A stretch of 64,000 nucleotides of DNA from Ruminococcus sp. (GCA_017543335.1 JAFYGE010000049.1:1-64000), one strand, 5' to 3'; numbered from the stretch's first letter, positions 8,362 to 16,779 are shown. Notes: generated from the sequence alone by a model not told the origin. Numbers and translations are program-made.

Positions 8362-9489
8362 TTATTGTAAGATATCTGTATTATCATCTATTACAGTCAG
8401 TTCTTCATCAGGTGAGGGGAGTTCATGAATCTCCGGAGCCGGAGCTTCGGCATCAGGATGTACCGGAGATTCAAACAACTCCTCATGTGGTGGGTGATGA
8501 ACTGGCAGAGGAATTTCTGGTTCTACAGTTTTTTCTTTATTTGGAACATGGCGTTCCGGTTTTATGGTATCATCAGGTCTTACCGGTAAATCAGCATCTT
8601 TTTCTTTTGGTGTATCATCGACTGTTTCTTCATGCTGATTCTTCTTTTCGTGCGGAGGTATTTCCGGTTTCTCTGCTTCACGAGGAATACTGATACTATT
8701 ATGTTCAGTTTTTATGTTAGCTTTTGGCGGAACAGCTTCTTCATGTTGCACAGGCGGCTGCTCCGGAGTAATTTTAGTTACGATAGGGGCTTTATCTTCA
8801 TGTACCTCAGCCTTAGGCGGCTGTATCTGCGGAGCAGTATCCGGAGTATGCTCGTGAACATCAGGTGCTTTAGCCGGTTCTGTAACGAAAGGTGTAGGAA
8901 TTGTAGTAGAAGCAAAAGTCTCACTTACTTTACTGCTGAATTCATTCATATCACGAACATTGAGCTTGTAATCGGAGAAATCATTTTCAAAGTCAGATCT
9001 ATTATTTGAGTAACCTTCTGATGAGATAAAGATATCTACCGGTTCATTTTCAGATATATAGCCTTTTGAGACTCCTATTTCTATCAGTTCATGAGCCGCA
9101 GTCAATTTATCCTTGCCTTTGGCTTTATAGTCTTTTATAATCTCATTTCCCTTGGTGCTGTCGCTTTTCAGATAAAGCACCTTACCTTTTTTATTAAGGT
9201 ACATTTTTATCTCAGCATCGGATGATATCAAGACGGTAGAGTAAACTTTGTAGTTCTGAACATAGTGATAATATCCTGCACCTGCAGCGATAGCCAAACA
9301 AGCTGCTGCGGAAGCAACAGTCATAACTATCCGGCGTTTGCTTTTAGCATTTTCTGTATTTTGCATCAATACCGGGTCAGTAACAGTCTGACCGACTGTA
9401 TAATGCAGATTAGCGGCATTGACGAATCTTGAATCTTCGTCCATAAGCACTGCATATCCCTTATGACATTCCATTACCATATATTTCAT
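8362..9489 (-). CDS. rsgI: RsgI-like membrane anti-sigma factor
   Basis: A predicted SigI inhibitor and surface sensor. The 375-residue protein has a cytoplasmic N-terminal domain (about 1-50; KGYAVLMDEDSRFV, the RsgI_N look), one membrane helix (about 53-75), an extracellular alpha/beta domain (about 80-165; DAEIKMYLNKKGKVLYL...LTAAHELIEIGVSKGYI, the RsgI middle domain) and a long disordered Pro/Glu/His tail to the end. No carbohydrate-binding module is visible. I find no Asn-Pro at the place where RsgI proteins are reported to cut themselves; the equivalent stretch reads SSDAEIK. The ATG shares one base with the sigI stop (TAATG), so translation is coupled. Confidence 0.78.
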   Translation of the reverse strand: MKYMVMECHKGYAVLMDEDSRFVNAANLHYTVGQTVTDPVLMQNTENAKSKRRIVMTVASAAACLAIAAGAGYYHYVQNYKVYSTVLISSDAEIKMYLNKKGKVLYLKSDSTKGNEIIKDYKAKGKDKLTAAHELIEIGVSKGYISENEPVDIFISSEGYSNNRSDFENDFSDYKLNVRDMNEFSSKVSETFASTTIPTPFVTEPAKAPDVHEHTPDTAPQIQPPKAEVHEDKAPIVTKITPEQPPVQHEEAVPPKANIKTEHNSISIPREAEKPEIPPHEKKNQHEETVDDTPKEKDADLPVRPDDTIKPERHVPNKEKTVEPEIPLPVHHPPHEELFESPVHPDAEAPAPEIHELPSPDEELTVIDDNTDILQ

Positions 9490-10214
9490 TATCTTTCACC
9501 GCCTTTCAGTACCTGCATGATATGTCCACGCATGATCTCGTATCCGTTTGTACAGATAAGAAGAACAGCCACAAGATAGCGTCGATGTCTTTCAAGGGAT
9601 TTCCTTTCGACCTCAGCACCCTCAGCGAGTCTGGCGATAGGAACTTTCTTAGTCCTCAAAAAATCGTTAAGTATCTCAGGATTATTTCTTGCATATCTGA
9701 CAGCCTTCTGGCAAATTTCAAGAGTTCTGTGCTGTTTGGGGGAGTTTTCAGCAACATCGCTCATTGAAACGCCAAAATCATTCATCTGAGCAGAAAGCTC
9801 TTCGATCTCATTACGGGTAGCTTCACGAAGTTCATGTTCCTCATAATCATCGTGTTCATCGCTGATAGTATCGATAAGTTCGTTTTTATCGTCGTCATCA
9901 GCTGATGAATCAAGTGAAATAAGACCTGAATTTCTTTTTTCTTTCCGGAAATTATCAATAAGTCTGCTTCTGATCTGCAGGGAGGCAAATTTTAAAAAAG
10001 CACCTTTCAGTCTTGAATAGTTCCGGATAGCTTCATAAAAGGCGAACATGGCTATACTTAGCTCATCGTCGCTGTTATCAGGCGAGCGTTTAAGGAATTT
10101 TGCAGTCTCTGACTTTATAAAAGGCATATATGTCTCAATAAGTTCATCAGCAGCCTGACTGTCCTTTTTAGCTCTGTATACTTTAGAAACGAGTTCTTTT
10201 GCACTTACATCCAC
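9489..10214 (-). CDS. sigI: RNA polymerase sigma factor SigI-like
   Basis: 241 residues. The region-2 core reads LSIAMFAFYEAIRNYSRLKG then FLKFASLQIRSRLIDNFRKE (about 55-95), the SigI pattern, and the C-terminal half has a region-4-like helix-turn-helix (LRTKKVPIARLAEGAEVERKSLERHR). SigI factors control cellulosome and wall genes in Clostridia. It starts at GTG behind GGGGGTGG. It is the first gene of a two-gene operon with rsgI. Its promoter carries the motif shared with the secreted protein gene, so autoregulation is likely. Confidence 0.82.
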   Translation of the reverse strand: MDVSAKELVSKVYRAKKDSQAADELIETYMPFIKSETAKFLKRSPDNSDDELSIAMFAFYEAIRNYSRLKGAFLKFASLQIRSRLIDNFRKEKRNSGLISLDSSADDDDKNELIDTISDEHDDYEEHELREATRNEIEELSAQMNDFGVSMSDVAENSPKQHRTLEICQKAVRYARNNPEILNDFLRTKKVPIARLAEGAEVERKSLERHRRYLVAVLLICTNGYEIMRGHIMQVLKGGER

Positions 10215-10232
10215 TTGACCACCCCCAGATCA

Positions 10233-10271
10233 ATTATAGAATACGGATGACACCCCCTCAAAAACGGGGTA
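10233..10271 (-). promoter_or_regulatory. sigI promoter: SigI-type motif overlapping a sigma-A-like one
   Basis: On the minus strand: AAAATTTTTT, TACCCC (10271-10266), 19 bases, CCGTATTCTATAA (10246-10234). The same DNA also reads TTGAGG (10261-10256), 17 bases, TATAAT (10238-10233), so basal sigma-A and autoregulated SigI transcription could share it. ACCCC and GGGGT form a small dyad here. Confidence 0.65.
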
Positions 10272-10361
10272 TCAGAAAAAATTTTCTATATAAATAATAG
10301 CAGAAACAGAAAAATATTTCAAGTACCGGAGATGATCGGAATAAAACAAGGTGTCTGCTAC

Positions 10362-10390
10362 TTGAAATTGCAAATGATACGTGATATAAT
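10362..10390 (+). promoter_or_regulatory. sigma-A promoter of lipid kinase gene
   Basis: TTGAAA (10362-10367), 17 bases, TATAAT (10385-10390) with TG one base before it. It is divergent from sigI. Confidence 0.75.
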
Positions 10391-10456
10391 AAATACAGCA
10401 CCGTACTAAATTGTGCGATGCATTGACTGAAAAAAGTGAAATGGGGTGTGCTGCTC

Positions 10457-11383
10457 ATGCATTTTGATATTGTTGTAAATCCTGCCGGAGCTTCCGGAAA
10501 GGCATGGACTTTGTGGGAAGAATTAAAACCTTTATTTGACGATGCAGACTGTGAATATACTCTGTATAAATCTACTCTCACAGAGGGAATAGAGAGCATA
10601 TGCAATAAAATTACAAAGGACAAAAAAGGTGTCCGGCTTGTAGTTATCGGCGGCGACGGAACTCTCAACGAAGCGGTGAACGGTATTGCTGATTTTTCAG
10701 AGACTATGTTCGGATTCATACAGTGCGGTACAGGAAATGATATGTCGAGGGATATGGAGCTTCCGGACGATAAAAAGGAACTCGCTAAACGTATTCTTGA
10801 CGGAACCGTGAATCGTTGTTCGGATGTCGGAGAGCTTGTATTTGAGGACAACGGCAAAAGACGCTCACGTTTGTTCAATATCAGCAGTGACATCGGTTTC
10901 GGAGCTGCTTCGTGCGAATATGTAAATAATTCTAAATTGAAGCCATTTCTCAACAAGATAGGCTTGGGAAAAGCAGCATATCTCTTTGGTGCATTAAAGG
11001 TGTGCTTTACCTCAAAACCGGGAACTGTTCTGGTCAACTACGAGGGCAAGACGTATAAATACAAGAAATGTCTTGCTGCAATAGCTATGAACCATTGCTA
11101 TGAAGGCGGAGGATTCAAATTCTGTCCGGACGCTGATTTCAATGACGGAAAACTCGACCTTTGCATAGGAAGCGGTGTGTCCTATCCGGCTTTTGTACGA
11201 CTGCTTGGTCTCTCGAAAAAAGGCAAGCACAAAGGCAAAAAGGGTATAACTTTACATAGGTCAGAGAGCTTTTCGATGATCTCCGACAGACCGCTCTATG
11301 TGCATACAGACGGAGAAGTTCAGTGTAAGACTAAAAAAGTTCAGGTCAGACTGCTTCCGGATAAATTACAGCTTATGTTATAA
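10457..11383 (+). CDS. diacylglycerol/lipid kinase family protein (DgkB/YegS type)
   Basis: Phosphorylates a membrane lipid, probably diacylglycerol, with ATP at the inner face of the membrane, which returns lipid to phospholipid or lipoteichoic acid turnover. The motifs are VVNPAGASGKA at the N-terminus, VVIGGDGTLNEAVNG (nucleotide-binding GGDGT) and CGTGNDMSRD. The start chosen is ATG 10457 (308 residues), with GGGGTG 8-9 bases before it; a GTG at 10436 would add seven residues without a better site. It is a single gene with its own promoter and terminator. Confidence 0.85.
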   Translation: MHFDIVVNPAGASGKAWTLWEELKPLFDDADCEYTLYKSTLTEGIESICNKITKDKKGVRLVVIGGDGTLNEAVNGIADFSETMFGFIQCGTGNDMSRDMELPDDKKELAKRILDGTVNRCSDVGELVFEDNGKRRSRLFNISSDIGFGAASCEYVNNSKLKPFLNKIGLGKAAYLFGALKVCFTSKPGTVLVNYEGKTYKYKKCLAAIAMNHCYEGGGFKFCPDADFNDGKLDLCIGSGVSYPAFVRLLGLSKKGKHKGKKGITLHRSESFSMISDRPLYVHTDGEVQCKTKKVQVRLLPDKLQLML

Positions 11384-11392
11384 TAAAAAAAC

Positions 11393-11426
11393 ATGACCCA
11401 AGGTGATTTGCAACACTTTGGGTCAT
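11393..11426. terminator. terminator between convergent genes
   Basis: Stem ATGACCCAA-x-GTG pairs with CAC-x-TTGGGTCAT. The plus side is followed by ATTATTTCT; the minus side runs into TTTTTTT, so it also fits the dockerin-serpin transcript. Confidence 0.8.
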
Positions 11427-11499
11427 ATTATTTCTGATCTGTCCCCCGAAAGATCATATTATTAATGCTGTAAGTGCAGGTACAGCATAACAAGCGTGA

Positions 11500-12972
11500 T
11501 TATTCGCTCTGAAGCGTCATAACAGTACCAATAAAGACCGGAATAGAGGTTTCGGTATCTATGATGCAGTACATAAACGGACGATCAAATTTTATCTCCT
11601 TTGACGGCGGTAAAGCTTTAACATCACAGGTCACAGATGTAGCAGCTGCTGCTCTTGTACCTTTTTCATCGACCTCAATGTGAGTTTTCTGTAAAACATC
11701 ACTTATATAAATGTCATCTCCGCCGTTTGAAACCATTTTAGAGAAATCTGAAAGTGTGTCGTCAAAAGCAGCATTCATACCCATGTCTTTAAGAAGATCG
11801 TTCATATGTATTTCAAAGTCATATTTAAACTTTGGAAGAGTTATGTGTACTCCGCCCTCTGTTTCAGGATTTGAAAGCGTCTTGTTCAGTGACTCGGCTG
11901 TAAGACCTGAGATATAGTCATTCAAATCTACTCCTTCATCCGGAAGCAGAGCTGCAAACGCATATTTTCTGCCTTCATACATCTTCATGAATCCCTGAGC
12001 TTTTCCGTCTGTGATGTAGTATGATTCATCTGATGTCATCATCTTAGCTTTTTCATTTTCTCCATTAGCATTTACAAAAGTACCGTCCCATGCAGGATCG
12101 AAAGGAGATATCCAGTCTGCATCAAAAGTAACTGCGTTCACGAGACACATTACAGTAGATTCAGATAATTCATCTATGAGCTTAGGTATCATCTTGTCTG
12201 TATTCTTGTTTACCCAGCTATTTATATCGTCTACTGTGGACTTATCCATATTTGCTTCATAGAAATCAGCACCGTAGTAATTTACATTATTCTTTAGGAA
12301 TTCCGGAGCAACAGGTAGTCCTTTCTTTGACCAGATAGCGTTTGCAGTTTTGAGTTTGCAAGAGTATGTGCTGCCGTCCGGCTGATTGATACGCTGAGTA
12401 TAGAGATATTTGTTGAGCTTATCAATGCTCATGCCTCCGCCAAGAACCTTTTCCATTTCAGCTCTCGTTTCAGTACCGGTACCGTTTGCGGTCATAGCAA
12501 GAGCCTGTATTGCTGAATATGGTGATACCATAGTGTTTGAGGATGCGGTTATTGATCTCTGCAAGAAACCAAGTGCAAATTCTGTCTGAGACTTAATGAA
12601 TTCATCGTCAGCTTCAAGACCTTCAACGTCGTCAGGAGTATAGGTGCTGCATAGATTTCTTGATTTGAATATCGGACTTGGAATCACCATTCTTTTGATG
12701 AGGTCTTTCTGCATGAGGCAAAGGTCGAAAGAATCGATGCAATCGTCACGGTCAAAGTCAGCGTTATAGTAGTTTGCAAGAGTGCCTCTTCTTAATAAGT
12801 ATCTGTGCATGAGCACAAGGTCTGAAAGATTGAATCTGCCATCGTTATTTACATCACCGAGTATGTCGGTTGGTTCGATCGGAGTGTCAACTGCTGATGC
12901 AATGTAACCTGCCGCTGAGCTGCACATAAGCGATAATGCTGAAAGAGATGCTATCATTTTTTTGGATTTCAT
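11500..12972 (-). CDS. secreted dockerin-serpin (cellulosomal-type protease inhibitor)
   Basis: 490 residues: signal peptide (1 to about 27), type I dockerin (about 38-94) with two calcium loops (DVNNDGRFNLSD 40-51 and DFDRDDCIDSFD 72-83), then a full serpin domain (about 128-488). The hinge of the reactive loop, EKGTRAAAAT (436-445), has the small-residue pattern of inhibitory serpins. Alignment to the KALPP/MSIPP region puts P1 at Lys452 and P1' at Ala453, which suggests a trypsin-like target (inference). The dockerin should dock it on a cohesin scaffold, where it may protect surface enzymes from proteases. The ribosome site is GGGAGGT, preceded by a small GGAGTT/AACTCC hairpin. Confidence 0.9.
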   Translation of the reverse strand: MKSKKMIASLSALSLMCSSAAGYIASAVDTPIEPTDILGDVNNDGRFNLSDLVLMHRYLLRRGTLANYYNADFDRDDCIDSFDLCLMQKDLIKRMVIPSPIFKSRNLCSTYTPDDVEGLEADDEFIKSQTEFALGFLQRSITASSNTMVSPYSAIQALAMTANGTGTETRAEMEKVLGGGMSIDKLNKYLYTQRINQPDGSTYSCKLKTANAIWSKKGLPVAPEFLKNNVNYYGADFYEANMDKSTVDDINSWVNKNTDKMIPKLIDELSESTVMCLVNAVTFDADWISPFDPAWDGTFVNANGENEKAKMMTSDESYYITDGKAQGFMKMYEGRKYAFAALLPDEGVDLNDYISGLTAESLNKTLSNPETEGGVHITLPKFKYDFEIHMNDLLKDMGMNAAFDDTLSDFSKMVSNGGDDIYISDVLQKTHIEVDEKGTRAAAATSVTCDVKALPPSKEIKFDRPFMYCIIDTETSIPVFIGTVMTLQSE

Positions 12973-13129
12973 AAAAATACCTCCCGTCTTTTTCGGAGTT
13001 TAACTCCTTCTATTAACTATAACGAGATTTTTAAGAAAATGTGCGGATAAAATTGTAAACATTTTGTGAATAAATCAGAGACTTACATTATGGTATTTCA
13101 TATTAGGTAATCATTACGCAAAAAAAAGG

Positions 13130-13146
13130 CTCTCCGAAATGGAGAG
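13130..13146 (-). terminator. second terminator behind the tRNA pair
   Basis: CTCTCC-gaaat-GGAGAG. On the minus strand it is followed by TTTTTTT. It probably backs up the terminator at 13221-13255. The 74 bases between hold nothing else that I can see. Confidence 0.7.
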
Positions 13147-13220
13147 TTATAACTGTAACCGGTACTGTAATAGGATTGAGTTTTCCAATACTTGGATAAT
13201 TAACAGTGATAAAATAAAAA

Positions 13221-13255
13221 TCTCATAAAATAAGCTTTAAACCTATTCTATGAGA
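13221..13255 (-). terminator. tRNA operon terminator
   Basis: TCTCATA (13221-13227) pairs with TATGAGA (13249-13255), with partial pairing inside. On the minus strand it is followed by TTTTTATTTTATC. Confidence 0.75.
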
Positions 13256-13271
13256 CTTACTTAATATTTGG

Positions 13272-13358
13272 CGCGGATTGAGAGATTTGAACTCTCGCGC
13301 CGGTTTCCCGACCTACTCCCTTAGCAGGGGAGCCCCTTCACCACTTGGGTAAATCCGC
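13272..13358 (-). tRNA. tRNA-Ser (anticodon GCT)
   Basis: The minus strand folds as a class II tRNA: acceptor GCGGATT/AATCCGC, anticodon arm CTCCC-CTGCTAA-GGGAG with anticodon GCT, a long variable arm (GGTCGGGAAACCGGC) and a T arm GAGAG-TTCAAAT-CTCTC. The discriminator is G. CCA is not encoded. Confidence 0.95.
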
Positions 13359-13397
13359 AAACCGATGAGCGTAGAGCTCAATCGACAAAAAAATTGG

Positions 13398-13483
13398 CGG
13401 AGAGGGTGGGATTCGAACCCACGTGACCGTTAAGTCAAACGGTTTTCAAGACCGCCTCGTTATGACCGCTTCGATACCTCTCC
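13398..13483 (-). tRNA. tRNA-Ser (anticodon TGA)
   Basis: The minus strand: acceptor GGAGAGG/CCTCTCC, anticodon arm CGGT-CTTGAAA-ACCG with anticodon TGA, a long variable arm, and a T arm GTGGG-TTCGAAT-CCCAC. CCA is not encoded. It lies 39 bases upstream of tRNA-Ser(GCT) in the same transcript. Confidence 0.95.
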
Positions 13484-13521
13484 ATTTTTGTTTTTCTGTG
13501 TTCTCTTGAACCAGCTTTTAT

Positions 13522-13550
13522 ATTATAGCATGGAAGTACGAGATTGTCAA
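13522..13550 (-). promoter_or_regulatory. consensus promoter of the tRNA-Ser pair
   Basis: On the minus strand: TTGACA (13550-13545), 17 bases, TATAAT (13527-13522), a perfect consensus as is usual for stable RNA genes. Confidence 0.88.
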
Positions 13551-13708
13551 GCATATTTTTAAAAAAGTTGTGTAGATAAACTTTCAACAATTTTATGCAT
13601 AATTCACAAGTAGGCGAATGAGGTATAATTTGGAATGAAATACCAACATTATTTATAAGTAAAATTTAGAAAATATTATAAAATAAAAGATTTTTTGAAT
13701 AAATGTAC

Positions 13709-13737
13709 TTTACATAAAGCATTTTTTAGTGTAAAAT
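13709..13737 (+). promoter_or_regulatory. promoter of the pyrH-polC operon
   Basis: TTTACA (13709-13714), 17 bases, TAAAAT (13732-13737), about 30 bases before the pyrH ATG. Confidence 0.65.
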
Positions 13738-13767
13738 AAACATAGATAATTTTTGAGAGGTGCTAAC

Positions 13768-14478
13768 ATGGAACCAAAGTATAAAAGAATATTATTAAAA
13801 GTCAGCGGTGAGGCTCTTGCCGGTGATAAAAAAACAGGTCTTGACTATACAGTAATAACTGATATATGTAAGAGTATAAAAAAATGTGTCGATGCGGGAG
13901 TTGAGGTCGCAATAGTTGTAGGCGGCGGAAACTACTGGAGAGGCCGTTCCAGCGGAGCAATGGACAGAACTCGTGCAGATCACATCGGAATGCTTGCAAC
14001 AGCAATGAATGCACTTGCACTCGCAGATGTACTCGAATCCCTTGGATGCATAGTAAGAGTCCAGACAGCAATAATCATGCAGCAGCTTGCAGAGCCTTAT
14101 ATCCGCAACAGAGCAGTACGTCACCTTGAAAAGGGCAGAGTTGTTATCTTTGGATGCGGAACAGGAAATCCGTTCTTCTCCACAGACACAGCTGCTTCAC
14201 TCAGAGCAGTAGAGATCGAGGCTGACATATTCCTCAAAGCAACACTTGTGGACGGTGTATATGATAAAGATCCGCATAAGTATGATGATGCCAAGAAGTA
14301 TGACTCACTTTCATTCAGTCAGGTAATAGGTGAGGGACTTGCTGTTATGGACAGTACAGCAGCAGCAATGTGCCGTGATAATAAGATGAAGATGCTTGTA
14401 TTTGATCTCAGCCGTCCGGATAATATCTATGATGCAGTAATGGGAGAAAATATCGGTACAATAGTAACTGAAGAGTGA
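13768..14478 (+). CDS. pyrH: UMP kinase
   Basis: Hexameric amino-acid-kinase-fold enzyme making UDP from UMP. The start is ATG 13768 (236 residues), because GAGAGG lies just before it; the longer frame from TTG 13753 covers that ribosome site. The motifs are [36 protein letters not shown], the acceptor/GTP site [15 protein letters not shown] and VDGVYDKDP. It is the first gene of an eight-gene run to polC. The rpsB-tsf pair that often precedes pyrH is absent; tRNA genes lie there instead. Confidence 0.95.
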   Translation: MEPKYKRILLKVSGEALAGDKKTGLDYTVITDICKSIKKCVDAGVEVAIVVGGGNYWRGRSSGAMDRTRADHIGMLATAMNALALADVLESLGCIVRVQTAIIMQQLAEPYIRNRAVRHLEKGRVVIFGCGTGNPFFSTDTAASLRAVEIEADIFLKATLVDGVYDKDPHKYDDAKKYDSLSFSQVIGEGLAVMDSTAAAMCRDNKMKMLVFDLSRPDNIYDAVMGENIGTIVTEE

Positions 14479-14527
14479 TAGCTTTTCGGAACAACAATAT
14501 TATATAATTGAAAGGAAATGAATTAAA

Positions 14528-15082
14528 ATGAAAGAAACTATTAATGCAGCAAAAGAAAAAATGAATAAGAGCCTTAACGCTCTTGGAAACGAGTTCGTAT
14601 CGATCCGTGCAGGCAGAGCAAATCCTGCTGTTCTTGACAAGGTAATGGTAGATTACTACGGAGCTCCGACACCGGTAAACCAGATGGCAGCTGTTTCTGT
14701 ATCAGAAGCACGTATATTGGTTATCCAGCCATGGGATAAGTCAACACTCAAACTTATTGAGAAGGCTATTCTTGCATCTGATATCGGAATCACTCCTACA
14801 AACGACGGAAGCGTAGTTCGTCTTGCATTCCCGCAGCTTACTGAGGACAGACGTAAGGAACTCTGTAAGACTATAAGAAAATACGGAGAGGAATGTAAAG
14901 TAACAGTACGTTCGATCCGCCGTGATACTATGGATAAGCTCAAGAAGATGCAGAAGAACTCTGAAATAACTGAGGATGACCTCAAGGACTGCGAGAAGAA
15001 GGTTCAGGATCTCACAGATAAGTTCTGCGGAGATGTTGACAAGGCAGTTGCTGATAAAGAAAAAGAGATAATGACAGTTTAA
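14528..15082 (+). CDS. frr: ribosome recycling factor
   Basis: Splits post-termination ribosomes together with EF-G. 184 residues, the usual length; the three-helix bundle ends carry the family words SIRAGRANPAVLDKV and RRDTMDKLKKM. The ribosome site is AAAGGAAATG. It follows pyrH by 49 bases, the standard arrangement. Confidence 0.96.
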   Translation: MKETINAAKEKMNKSLNALGNEFVSIRAGRANPAVLDKVMVDYYGAPTPVNQMAAVSVSEARILVIQPWDKSTLKLIEKAILASDIGITPTNDGSVVRLAFPQLTEDRRKELCKTIRKYGEECKVTVRSIRRDTMDKLKKMQKNSEITEDDLKDCEKKVQDLTDKFCGDVDKAVADKEKEIMTV

Positions 15083-15091
15083 TGGTGCAAT

Positions 15092-15832
15092 ATGGCTCTG
15101 TTTGGAAAAAAAGAAAAAGAAGAACTTGTTTTGCCTGAGGTATTGCCTCAGCACGTTGGATTTATTATGGACGGAAACGGCAGATGGGCTAAGAAGCGTG
15201 GTCTGCCACGTTCATTTGGTCATCGTGAGGGAGCTAAAAATTTCAAGAAGATAGTAAGGTACTGTAAAGATATAGGATTAAAGAATATATCTTTCTATGC
15301 TTTTTCGACTGAAAACTGGCAGCGTCCCAAAGATGAAGTTAATACTATAATGGAGCTCTTCCGTGATTATATCGATGATGTAAGAAAACTCCTCAGCGAG
15401 AATACAAGAATGGTATTTCTTGGAGACAAATCCGCTTTTGATGAGGACTTGCAGGAAAAAATGAGAAAACTGGAAGAGGATACAGCAAAATATGACGAAA
15501 TGACCCTTATGATGGCTGTAAATTACGGCGGTCGTGACGAGCTTGCTCATGCGGCAAGGATACTTGCTCAGAAAGCTGTAAACGGCGAAATAAAGCCTGA
15601 GGACATCACTGAGCAGTCCATTGCCGGAGAATTATACACCAAAGGTATACCCGATGTTGACCTTGTTATCCGTCCAAGCGGCGAATTGAGGTTATCCAAC
15701 TATCTGATATGGCAGTGTGCCTATGCAGAGTACTATTTTACAGATATACTGTGGCCAGATTTTACTCCGGCTGAGCTTGACAAGGCACTTATAGAATTTG
15801 GTCGTCGTCAGCGACGTTTCGGAGGTGTCTGA
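15092..15832 (+). CDS. uppS: isoprenyl transferase (undecaprenyl diphosphate synthase)
   Basis: Makes the C55 cis-prenyl diphosphate carrier for peptidoglycan and wall polymers. 246 residues. The catalytic Asp27 is in the motif HVGFIMDGNGRWA (21-33); FYAFSTENW and the C-terminal DLVIRPSGELRLSNYL are diagnostic. It starts 9 bases after frr with only a weak ribosome site (GGTG), so coupling to upstream translation is likely. Its stop overlaps the cdsA start by one base. Confidence 0.95.
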   Translation: MALFGKKEKEELVLPEVLPQHVGFIMDGNGRWAKKRGLPRSFGHREGAKNFKKIVRYCKDIGLKNISFYAFSTENWQRPKDEVNTIMELFRDYIDDVRKLLSENTRMVFLGDKSAFDEDLQEKMRKLEEDTAKYDEMTLMMAVNYGGRDELAHAARILAQKAVNGEIKPEDITEQSIAGELYTKGIPDVDLVIRPSGELRLSNYLIWQCAYAEYYFTDILWPDFTPAELDKALIEFGRRQRRFGGV

Positions 15833-16728
15833 TGCTTACACGTATAATTTCTGGTGCAGTCGGCGTTGTAATAATGGCGGGAGTACTATATTGCCATGAT
15901 ACTCTTGTGCTGCCTATTGCAGTTGCAGCTATGGTAGCTATCATGCTCTATGAGCTTCTTCGTGCTGTCAAAATGGAGAAATGCCTCCCGATCCTTGCTG
16001 CGGTTGAAGCTTGCGGAATTGCGATGCCTCTTATCTACAGTAAATACTATTATATAAAAAAGAATTTCAAAGATGGCGAAGGCTGCTATGTTGGTAAATC
16101 TCTTGAAATAGCAGGTGAATACACTGTTATAGCCTTTGGGATAACTCTTGCAGCAGCTTTTGTTGTTTTTGTAACATGGCTTAGAAAGCACAAAGAGATA
16201 CGCTATGAACAGGTGTTCTTTTCACTTGCAAGTATGGTACTCGTACCACAGGCTATGTCCACAATGGTACGTATTGACCGCATGGATGAGGAACATGGAC
16301 TTTTCCTTCTCATACTCGGACTTTGCGGTGCATGGATAGCTGATACAGGAGCGTACTTCAGCGGTGTAGCTTTAGGAAAGCATAAGCTTTGTCCGGAGAT
16401 AAGCCCTAAGAAGACTATTGAGGGATTTATCGGCGGTATACTGTCCACAGGCATAGTATTTGCCATAGCATTTGGTGTCCACTATGACGACTTAGGCATT
16501 GGTGCAGCAGCATTTGTTATAGGCATGGTATGTGCTGTAATCGGCACAGTTGGCGACCTTTCTGCATCAATGGTAAAGAGACAGATAGGTTTCAAGGACT
16601 ACGGAAAGATAATGCCGGGTCACGGCGGACTTATGGACCGCTTTGACAGCGTACTTTTTGTACTCCCGACATTTTATATGCTTATCGTATTATTTAATTT
16701 TATGGATTTTCATATACTAAGTGTTTAA
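15832..16728 (+). CDS. cdsA: phosphatidate cytidylyltransferase
   Basis: Makes CDP-diacylglycerol from phosphatidic acid and CTP for phospholipid synthesis. 298 residues with about eight membrane helices. The C-terminal CdsA signature contains SASMVKRQIGFKDYGK...PGHGGLMDRFDS, with the metal-binding Asp pair. TGATG overlaps the uppS stop, so translation is coupled. Confidence 0.93.
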   Translation: MLTRIISGAVGVVIMAGVLYCHDTLVLPIAVAAMVAIMLYELLRAVKMEKCLPILAAVEACGIAMPLIYSKYYYIKKNFKDGEGCYVGKSLEIAGEYTVIAFGITLAAAFVVFVTWLRKHKEIRYEQVFFSLASMVLVPQAMSTMVRIDRMDEEHGLFLLILGLCGAWIADTGAYFSGVALGKHKLCPEISPKKTIEGFIGGILSTGIVFAIAFGVHYDDLGIGAAAFVIGMVCAVIGTVGDLSASMVKRQIGFKDYGKIMPGHGGLMDRFDSVLFVLPTFYMLIVLFNFMDFHILSV

Positions 16729-16740
16729 ATTCATAGTTTT

Positions 16741-16779
16741 GAAAGGAGACTAACGCTTTAAAGCGTATAGTCCCTTTCG
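16741..16779 (+). terminator. intra-operon hairpin between cdsA and dxr
   Basis: A long imperfect stem (GAAAGGxGACTA-ACGC with GCGT-ATAGTC-CCTTTC) around a TTTAAA loop, followed by GCATTTTATC. The weak T tract suggests partial termination or an RNA-processing/stability element inside the operon. Confidence 0.55.

Noticed and set aside
10258-11037. Minus-strand open frame of 259 codons over the lipid kinase gene
   Set aside because: It is antisense to a gene with clear kinase motifs and has no recognisable protein features.
12973-13129. SigI-type promoter for the dockerin-serpin
   Set aside because: The region has no TACCCC and no CCGTAWTCTA element; only weak A/T-rich matches are present.
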